Assembly: GCF_000876015.1 (NCBI RefSeq)
Contig: NZ_BBQM01000011.1
Coordinates: forward strand, 124,001 to 188,000
DNA length: 64,000 nt
Direction: 5' to 3'
Origin: Cupriavidus basilensis
GTDB taxonomy: Bacteria > Pseudomonadota > Gammaproteobacteria > Burkholderiales > Burkholderiaceae
Under the pieces are notes generated by a model. It was given only the letters and a program-made list of their open reading frames with translations. It made no database searches and was not told where the DNA came from. Made by a program: the position numbers and the translations under genes. This document shows, piece by piece, positions 54,073-64,000 of this stretch (its first letter is position 1; each line of letters begins with the position of its first letter).

Positions 54073-55887
54073 GTGATTCCGCAATCCTTCATTCAGGACC
54101 TGCTCAACCGTGTCGACATTGTCGATGTGGTGGGCAAATACGTGCAGTTGAAGAAGGGCGGCGCCAACTTCATGGGGCTGTGCCCCTTCCACAACGAGAA
54201 GTCACCGTCCTTCACCGTGTCGCCGACCAAGCAGTTTTACCACTGCTTCGGGTGCGGCGCGCATGGTTCCGCCATCGGCTTCCTGATGGAGTATTCCGGG
54301 CAGTCCTACCCCGACGCCGTGCGCGAGCTGGCGCAGTCGGTCGGCCTGTCGGTGCCCGAGGAGCGCGACCGCCTGCCGCCGGCCCAGCGCGCCGAGCAGC
54401 AGGCGCGCTCGCTGGCGCTGTCCGAGGCCATGACGCGCGCCACCGATTTCTACCGCAAGCAGCTGCGCGGCGCCCCGCAGGCGGTCCAGTACCTCAAGGG
54501 CCGCGGGCTGACCGGCGAGATCGCGGCGAATTTCGGGCTCGGCTACGCGCCCGACGACTGGCAGGGCCTGGAAGCCGTGTTCGGCAGCTACCGCGACGAC
54601 GCCATCGCCGGCCCGCTGGTGGAAGCCGGCCTGCTGATCGAAAGCAGCGACAAGCGCGACGCCGACGGCAAGCCGCGCCGCTACGACCGCTTCCGCGACC
54701 GCATCATGTTCCCCATCCGCAGCACCAAGGGCCAGGTCATCGGCTTCGGCGGGCGGGTGATGGGGCAGGGCGAGCCCAAGTACCTGAATTCGCCCGAAAC
54801 GCCGCTGTTCAGCAAGGGCACCGAGCTGTACGGCCTGTTCGAGGCCCGCCACGCGATCCGGGAAACCGGCTACGTTCTGGTGGTCGAAGGTTATATGGAC
54901 GTGGTGGCGCTGGCCCAGCTCGGCTTTGCCAACGCGGTGGCCACGCTCGGCACCGCGTGCACGGCGGTGCACGTGCAGAAGCTGCTGCGCCAGACCGACG
55001 CCGTGGTGTTCTCGTTCGACGGCGACGCCGCCGGGCGCCGCGCCGCGCGGCGCGCGCTGGAAGCGTGCCTGCCCTATATCGCGGACAACAAGACCATCCG
55101 CTTCCTGTTCCTGCCCGCCGAGCACGACCCGGACAGCTACGTGCGCGAGCAGGGCACCGATGCCTTCGCCGCGCAGGTGCGCGATGCGATGCCGCTGTCG
55201 CGCTTCTTGCTGCAGGTGGTGGCCGAAGGCCAGGACCTGCGCCAGCCCGAAGGCCGCGCGCGCGCCCAGTACGAGGCCAAGCCGCTGCTGCAGGCCATGC
55301 CGGCCGGCGGGCTGCGGCTGCAGATCGTGCGCGAGCTGGCGGACGCCACCGGCACCACGCCGGCCGAGATCGAGGCGGTCTGCGGCCTGGTCAGCGACCC
55401 GGCGCGGGTGGGCCGCTTCGCCCAGCCGCGGCCGCGCGCCAAGCGCCAGGCGCCGACCGGGCTGGAGCAGCGCGTGCTGCAGCTGCTGATGTGCTATCCG
55501 CAGTTGTCGGCCCGGCTCGACGCCGACAGCCGCGTGCTGCTGCTCGAGGACGAGCAGGCCGGCGCCGAGGTCCTGACGCACCTGGTGTCCGCCTGCGACG
55601 AACTGCGGGGCGAGGTGAACTTCGCCGCGTTCAGCGAGCACCTGGCGCAGTCGCCCCACGCCGAGGTCTACGCCAATGTGCGGGCCGCGGTACTGCGCGA
55701 GGAGATCGAGGAAGAGCCGGCGGGGCAGGAATTCGAGGCGGCCATCGCCAAGCTGCTGGCCGAGCCGCTGCGGCGCGAGCTCGACGGCCTGCAGGCGGCG
55801 GTGATCGCCGGCACGGCCGACGAGGCCGCCAAGAGCCGCATGCGCTGGCTGGTCAGCGAGATCAACCGCCGCCGGCAGCTGGGCTGA
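54073..55887 (+). CDS. dnaG: DNA primase
   Basis: A 604-residue DnaG primase that lays RNA primers for replication. The N-terminal zinc domain has Cys37, His40, Cys58 and Cys61 (CPFHNEKSPSF and CFGCG). The TOPRIM core has VVEGYMDVVAL and FSFDGDAAGRRAARRAL with catalytic acids, and a C-terminal helicase-binding domain follows. The start is the GTG at 54073 (MIPQSFIQDLLNRVDIVDVV), matching family N-termini; the longer open frame begins before the -10. Confidence 0.95.
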   Translation: MIPQSFIQDLLNRVDIVDVVGKYVQLKKGGANFMGLCPFHNEKSPSFTVSPTKQFYHCFGCGAHGSAIGFLMEYSGQSYPDAVRELAQSVGLSVPEERDRLPPAQRAEQQARSLALSEAMTRATDFYRKQLRGAPQAVQYLKGRGLTGEIAANFGLGYAPDDWQGLEAVFGSYRDDAIAGPLVEAGLLIESSDKRDADGKPRRYDRFRDRIMFPIRSTKGQVIGFGGRVMGQGEPKYLNSPETPLFSKGTELYGLFEARHAIRETGYVLVVEGYMDVVALAQLGFANAVATLGTACTAVHVQKLLRQTDAVVFSFDGDAAGRRAARRALEACLPYIADNKTIRFLFLPAEHDPDSYVREQGTDAFAAQVRDAMPLSRFLLQVVAEGQDLRQPEGRARAQYEAKPLLQAMPAGGLRLQIVRELADATGTTPAEIEAVCGLVSDPARVGRFAQPRPRAKRQAPTGLEQRVLQLLMCYPQLSARLDADSRVLLLEDEQAGAEVLTHLVSACDELRGEVNFAAFSEHLAQSPHAEVYANVRAAVLREEIEEEPAGQEFEAAIAKLLAEPLRRELDGLQAAVIAGTADEAAKSRMRWLVSEINRRRQLG

Positions 55888-55997
55888 AGGCTGGCCCGGC
55901 GCGCGGCGCGAGGTGCGCCGCAGCGGGCATGGCGGTGGATTTGTGAAGCAGAGATGGAGGCTTGGCCCGGCGGTATTGAGCTTAAGCCTTGATTTTT

Positions 55998-56016
55998 CAG
56001 GTGAAAACCTCACCTG
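55998..56016. promoter_or_regulatory. Dyad upstream of the rpoD -10
   Basis: Perfect 7-bp inverted repeat CAGGTGA-AAACC-TCACCTG, 27 bp before the -10 box. There is no T-run downstream on the plus strand, so an operator is as likely as a terminator for dnaG. Confidence 0.35.
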
Positions 56017-56043
56017 TTGGGAAGCCGGCTAGCTGCAACGTGC

Positions 56044-56049
56044 TACAAT
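56044..56049 (+). promoter_or_regulatory. -10 candidate of rpoD
   Basis: TACAAT 57 bp before the chosen rpoD ATG. No -35 at normal spacing. Confidence 0.45.
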
Positions 56050-56105
56050 AGCCGGTTTGGATAGCGAAATCTTTCTCTCCAGTTCTGGTGAAAGTGAGCG
56101 TGCCA

Positions 56106-58664
<2,559 letters not shown>

Positions 58665-58699
58665 CCGGAGCGCGCCCAGCGCGCCGGTCTGACTTTCCA

Positions 58700-58778
<79 letters not shown>

Positions 58779-58784
58779 ATGTGC

Positions 58785-58827
58785 CAAAGGGTTTGCGGGG
58801 TAATGCCTGCAAACCCTTTGTCTTTTG
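58785..58827 (+). terminator. Terminator after the tRNA
   Basis: Perfect 12-bp arms CAAAGGGTTTGC/GCAAACCCTTTG (58785-58796 with 58809-58820) followed by TCTTTTG. It closes the rpoD-tRNA transcript. Confidence 0.85.
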
Positions 58828-59062
58828 TGTTTGCCATGCAGGCAAATTTCCCTGGCGGCGCGGCACGACAGGCCCGGGGATGCAAGCACTGCACGGGCAA
58901 CGGCATGCCGCGCCGGATGGCGACCTGAATTCAAGAAGGCGCTCGCCGTAGCCGGCCCAGATGGTCGCCCGCACGTTCACAACAGAAAGCGGTTGCTCCC
59001 TCGCTCGCTCTCCGAGCCGTGGCGGAGAAGCCGGGGCTCGGCAAGCACGGCAAGCCCCCCGC

Positions 59063-59530
59063 CTACAACCTCTGCGCCGCCGCCAGCCCGATGATCTTCT
59101 CCCAGCGCAGCGCTTCCTTGCGGCTTGCCATCGGTATGTCCCAGCGGGCTTGCGCATTGTGCTCCAGCGCCAGGCCCAGCATCCACGTGCCGCCGTTGTC
59201 CGCTGCCGCGGCGCCGGCGATGTCCGCGAACAGGAATTTCGCCTGCTGGCCGCCGAGGTCGAGGTAGCCGCGCTTGTTGTCGGCTTCGATGCGCAGGCTG
59301 CCCCACGATCCGGCCACGGCCACGATGCGTTCGCCGTCGACTTTCCTGCCGTGGATGGCGCGGTAGCGGCGCAGCAGGCCGGCGGCCAGCGCGGCCAGCA
59401 GCGCCGCGCCGGCGGCGACGGCCGCGGCGCCGGCGAGCGGGCCGGACAGGGCGGCCACGGTGGCGTAGAGGCGGACCGCGCCGTAGATGAGGGCGCCGAT
59501 CAGGGCGAGGCCGGCGAGGATGAATGGCAC
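59063..59530 (-). CDS. Small membrane protein of unknown function
   Basis: A 155-residue protein with two hydrophobic helices (about res 3-24 and 31-54), then a cytoplasmic-looking domain with REKxDGERIV-like text, DLGGQQAKFLFADI and a C-terminal helix (SRKEALRWEKIIGLA). The start is the GTG at 59530: AGAAGGA lies 8 nt upstream. No family is recognised. The gene is alone, convergent with the rpoD-tRNA unit and preceded by a LysR gene on the same strand. Confidence 0.7.
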   Translation of the reverse strand: MPFILAGLALIGALIYGAVRLYATVAALSGPLAGAAAVAAGAALLAALAAGLLRRYRAIHGRKVDGERIVAVAGSWGSLRIEADNKRGYLDLGGQQAKFLFADIAGAAAADNGGTWMLGLALEHNAQARWDIPMASRKEALRWEKIIGLAAAQRL

Positions 59531-59608
59531 GTCGTTAGTCCTTCTGGAGCGGCGGGGGTGGAAGCCGGGACGTCGATTATGCCGCCGCCGCTTGGCGCGC
59601 GCAGCGCG

Positions 59609-60517
59609 CTAGCGCTCGCACAATGACGCCACGAAGTCGATGAAGGCCCGCGCCTTGGCCGGCAGGTGGTGCCGCGACGGGTAGAGCGCGTACAGCGGGA
59701 AGCGCTCGTCGGGCCAGTCGGCCAGCACCGGCACGAGCCGGCCTTCGGCCAGCAGGCTTTCGGCGCCGAGCTGGAGGATCTGCGCGATGCCGTGCCCGGC
59801 CATGCACACGCTGTGCATGGTGCCGACGTCGTTGACGGTCAGCCGGCCTTTGGCCTGGATCAGGATGCGCTCGTCGCCGCGATGGAATTCCCACTGGAAG
59901 GGCCGGCCGGTCTCGGGGTCGCGGAAGTGGATGCACGCATGGGCGCCGCTTTCGAGGTCGGCCGGCGTGGCGGGCGCGCCGTGCCGCTTGAGGTAGGACG
60001 GCGCCGCCACGGTCAGCACGGGGATGTCGAGCAGCTTGCGCGCCACCAGCGTGGAGGCGCGCGGAAAGCCGAAGCGGAAGGCGAGGTCGAAGCCGTCGCC
60101 GATCATGTCGCCGAGGTTGTCGCGCGTGACTAGGTCGAGCGTGAGGTCGGGATGGCCTTCGACGAACGCGCCCAGGCGCGGGGCGATCACCAGCCGCGAG
60201 AAGAGCGGGTCGATGTTGACGCGCAGCCGGCCGCGCACGGCGCTCACGCCCTTTGCCGCGGAGGCGGTGGTTTCTTCGAGCTGCGCCAGCAGCGGCAGCA
60301 TTTCCTCGTAGAAGCGGCGGCCGTCGTCGGTCAGGGTGACGGAGCGCGTGGTGCGGTCGAACAGGCGGATGCCGAGTCGCGCCTCGAGCCGCGCGATGGC
60401 GCGGCTGACGCCGGACTGCGTCATGTCCAGCGTCTCGGAGGCGCGCGCGAAGCCGCCGTTGTCGACCACCGCCAGCAGCACGCCGATGCCGTCCAGGATG
60501 CGCTCGTCGAAGCTCAT
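59609..60517 (-). CDS. LysR-family transcriptional regulator
   Basis: A 302-residue LysR regulator of the CrgA/AaeR-like branch, beginning MSFDERILDGIGVLLAVVDNGG with the helix-turn-helix text MTQSGVSRAIARLE. The effector domain has GDGFDLAFRFG and VGTMHSVCMAGHGIAQIL. The ATG at 60517 is preferred to one 8 codons upstream. It is divergent, 109 bp away, from an NmrA-family oxidoreductase that it probably regulates. Confidence 0.9.
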   Translation of the reverse strand: MSFDERILDGIGVLLAVVDNGGFARASETLDMTQSGVSRAIARLEARLGIRLFDRTTRSVTLTDDGRRFYEEMLPLLAQLEETTASAAKGVSAVRGRLRVNIDPLFSRLVIAPRLGAFVEGHPDLTLDLVTRDNLGDMIGDGFDLAFRFGFPRASTLVARKLLDIPVLTVAAPSYLKRHGAPATPADLESGAHACIHFRDPETGRPFQWEFHRGDERILIQAKGRLTVNDVGTMHSVCMAGHGIAQILQLGAESLLAEGRLVPVLADWPDERFPLYALYPSRHHLPAKARAFIDFVASLCER

Positions 60518-60626
60518 CGATGCTCCGCAGTCATCAATCAAGTGCCGGTCATGTTATCGCGAAATCCCGCGCCGCCGACCACAATCCAGTCACCGCGGCA
60601 GGCGCCGCAACCGACCGGAGATGACG

Positions 60627-61493
60627 ATGTTTGCTGTGACTGGGATTACCGGACAAGTGGGTGGCGTGCTGGCGCGCGCGCTGTTGTCCGCGGGCAGGGA
60701 CGTGCGCGCGGTGGTGCGTTCGGAGCACAAGGGTGCCGAGTGGGCCGCGCAGGGCTGCGAGGTGGCGCTGGCGGACATGGGCGACGCGCAGGCGCTGCGG
60801 GGCGCGTTCAGTGGCGCCGAGGGCGTGTTCGTGCTGCTGCCGCCGGTGTTCGATCCGTCGCCGGACTTGTCGGAGTCGCGCCGCGTGGTGGCGGCGCTGC
60901 GCGAAGCGCTGCTGGCCGCCCGCCCGCCGCGCGTGGTGTGCCTGTCGACCATCGGCGCGCAGGCGAGAGAGCCCAACCTGCTGCAGCAGCTTTCCCATAT
61001 GGAGCGCGAGCTGGGCACGCTGCCGGTGCCGGTGGCGTTCCTGCGCGCGGGCTGGTTCATGGAGAACGCGCAGTGGGACATCGAGCCGGCGCGCGCGAGC
61101 GGCGTGATGGCCAGCTTCCTGCAGCCGCTGGACCGGCCGGTGCCGATGGTGGCGACCGCCGACGTCGGCCGCGTCGCGGCGGAGCTGCTGCAGCAGACCT
61201 GGGAGGGCACGCGCGTGGTGGAGCTGGAAGGCCCGCGCCGCGTCACGCCGCTGGAGCAGGCCGCCGCGCTGGCGGCGGTGCTGGGCCGCGAGGTGCGGGC
61301 GCAGGTGGTGCCGCGCGACACCTGGGAAGCCCTGTTCCGCGCGCAAGGCATGAACAATCCCCTGCCGCGCATGCAGATGCTCGACGGCTTCAATGCCGGC
61401 TGGATCCGCTTCGAAGCCGCCGAGGCGGATACGCGCAAGGGCACGGTGCCGTTGCAGACGGTGCTCGCGTCGCTGGTGGAGCGCGCGCAATAA
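60627..61493 (+). CDS. NmrA-family NAD(P)-binding protein
   Basis: A 288-residue short-chain-like Rossmann protein of the NmrA/azoreductase-like group. TGITGQVGGVLARALL is the dinucleotide-binding loop (TGxTGxxG), and no catalytic YxxxK is visible, as usual in NmrA proteins. Two ATGs are close: GGAG (60617-60620) touches the ATG at 60621 and is 6 nt from the one at 60627, so I take 60627. Its role may be quinone or azo reduction or redox sensing. Confidence 0.88.
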   Translation: MFAVTGITGQVGGVLARALLSAGRDVRAVVRSEHKGAEWAAQGCEVALADMGDAQALRGAFSGAEGVFVLLPPVFDPSPDLSESRRVVAALREALLAARPPRVVCLSTIGAQAREPNLLQQLSHMERELGTLPVPVAFLRAGWFMENAQWDIEPARASGVMASFLQPLDRPVPMVATADVGRVAAELLQQTWEGTRVVELEGPRRVTPLEQAAALAAVLGREVRAQVVPRDTWEALFRAQGMNNPLPRMQMLDGFNAGWIRFEAAEADTRKGTVPLQTVLASLVERAQ

Positions 61494-61932
61494 GCGTGCG
61501 GCATGCCGACGCCGGTAAGCGGCAAGCGCGCGATGGGGCCGATGGGGCGCGGATGGCGGCGCCTGCGTGTCGCCATCGGGCGCTTCAGCGCGCGCGGCAC
61601 GGCTTCGCTCTTCTGCGCCGCGCGCTGTACCGCGCCCGCGCCGGGCTGCCTGGCCCGCTGACACGCGCCTGAAATCCGCCTTGCCTAGACTGCCTGATAC
61701 GCCACACCCGCACTACCCATCCGAGGGGCTCTGGTGCTACAATCTAAGTCTTTGATTTACATGAGCTATTGATCTCGCGGGAGAATTCCCCCGCGAAAGG
61801 CACTGGCAGCGCGGCAAGCGGCGGCGATGATGTCGTCCGGCCGGGCCCCGAATCCATGCGCAGATCTACCCCGCTCGGTTCAAGACGCGTGTCCGTTGGC
61901 GCCGGGTTCGCCTATTGCAAGACACGGAAACC
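61494..61932. other. Intergenic region and long leader of the DEAD-box gene
   Basis: 439 bp. A -10 candidate TACAAT lies at 61738-61743, leaving a leader of nearly 190 nt that includes a hairpin (TCGCGGG 61775-61781 with CCCGCGA 61790-61796). The first 240 bp are plain GC-rich DNA without visible features. Confidence 0.6.
61738..61743 (+). promoter_or_regulatory. -10 candidate of the DEAD-box gene
   Basis: TACAAT in an AT-rich stretch about 195 bp before the chosen ATG. No convincing -35. Confidence 0.45.
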
Positions 61933-63504
<1,572 letters not shown>

Positions 63505-63570
63505 TCCGCCGGGGTGCGCCGCGCCCACGCGAGCCGCATCTGGCCTGACACGGCCGGTCTGACACAACCG

Positions 63571-63596
63571 GCGAGCACATCCAGCAAGCACATCCG
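63571..63596. repeat. 13-bp tandem repeat, two copies
   Basis: GCGAGCACATCCA (63571-63583) is repeated with two changes as GCAAGCACATCCG (63584-63596), in the gap between the convergent helicase and gluQ genes. Confidence 0.6.
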
Positions 63597-63630
63597 GCGA
63601 GGCCCGCGCGCAGCGGGCCGCCGGCCAGTC

Positions 63631-64000
63631 TCAGTCGTTCCGGCGCAGCCGTCCGAGCAGCGCCTGCCATCCGGCCGTCGCCTCGGCCAGCCAGCTTTCC
63701 ACCGCATCCGCTCCGCTCGCCAGGCCCAGGTGCGCGCCCGCCGCGCGCAGCGCGTCCAGCGGCGCCATCGCGTCGACGGGCTCGGCGCCGCTTTGCTTGC
63801 TGAGTTTTTCCCCGTCGGCGTTGGTCACCACCGGCACGTGCAGGTATGACGGCGTGGGCAGCCCGAGCAGATGCTGCAGGTGGATCTGGCGCGGCGTGGA
63901 GTCGAGCAGGTCCGCGCCGCGCACGACGTGCGTGATGCCCTGCTGCCCGTCGTCCACCACCACGGCAAGCTGATAGGCCCACAGGCCGTCGGCGCGGCGC
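63631..64000 (-). CDS. gluQ: Glutamyl-Q tRNA(Asp) synthetase, C-terminal part (cut by window end)
   Basis: The last 123 or so residues of GluQRS, the glutamyl-tRNA synthetase-like enzyme that adds Glu to queuosine in tRNA-Asp. Text such as [29 protein letters not shown] and [16 protein letters not shown] is the C-terminal half of its catalytic domain, with the degenerate KMSKS as KLSKQ. There is no anticodon-binding domain after it, which separates it from GltX. The start lies beyond 64000. Confidence 0.92.
   Translation of the reverse strand, partial: RRADGLWAYQLAVVVDDGQQGITHVVRGADLLDSTPRQIHLQHLLGLPTPSYLHVPVVTNADGEKLSKQSGAEPVDAMAPLDALRAAGAHLGLASGADAVESWLAEATAGWQALLGRLRRND

Noticed and set aside
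54073..54075. Frameshift or missing start in dnaG because no ATG fits
   Set aside because: The GTG at this position gives the normal DnaG N-terminus, so the gene is intact.

Overview
The window is very GC-rich chromosomal DNA from a betaproteobacterium of the Burkholderiales, most likely the Cupriavidus/Ralstonia branch. This rests on the gene neighbourhoods (rpsU-yqeY-dnaG-rpoD-tRNA, xseB-ispA-dxs, DUF2782-thrB next to polA), on two Bug-type periplasmic receptors with a tctBA pair, and on a BPSS1780-type membrane protein. The genus is inferred, since no search was possible. I see no insertion sequence, prophage, CRISPR array or plasmid gene. Both ends cut genes: a family III CoA-transferase on the left and gluQ on the right.

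Region 1 (1-14.3 kb) is accessory catabolism and transport. It holds the CoA-transferase end, two split-barrel flavoproteins, a PhzF isomerase, a cytoplasmic gamma-glutamyltransferase-like enzyme in an operon with a Bug receptor and a divergent LysR regulator, tctBA, a CPA1 antiporter, and a CoA-transferase/DUF2214/Bug operon. Region 2 (14.3-25.1 kb) has alaS with its terminator, a coupled NfeD-slipin pair, a LysR/MFS divergent pair, and a same-strand run of small metabolic genes (class II aldolase, tautomerase, threonine aldolase, NUDIX, TusA). Region 3 (25.1-26.05 kb) has no credible gene and is a roughly 820-bp compound palindrome between the convergent tusA and galU genes. Region 4 (26-46 kb) holds galU, valS, uvrD, a membrane protein, thrB, a DUF2782 protein, a LOG-family gene, polA, an NDH-2 type dehydrogenase, a dienelactone hydrolase, a ZIP metal transporter, a sulfurtransferase, a DMT exporter and a Rieske oxygenase. 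Region 5 (46-64 kb) is core: xseB-ispA-dxs (isoprenoid precursors), folE2, tsaD, a BaiN-type flavoprotein, rpsU-yqeY-dnaG-rpoD (the macromolecular synthesis cluster), a CAU-anticodon tRNA, a small membrane protein, a LysR/NmrA divergent pair, a DEAD-box helicase and gluQ.

The most unusual feature is the compound palindrome at 25104-25925. Its two outer 200-bp arms align without gaps at about 91 percent. Each arm contains the same series of small hairpins, and one stem has a compensatory base-pair change between the arms. Other observations are three sites at or just after gene ends where a 10-11 bp unit repeats three times and gives a stop codon in every frame, a ZIP transporter that seems to start at ATC, a foldable folE2 leader, an unusually long basic N-terminal tail on RpoD, and polA and LOG reading frames that meet at one CCATGG.
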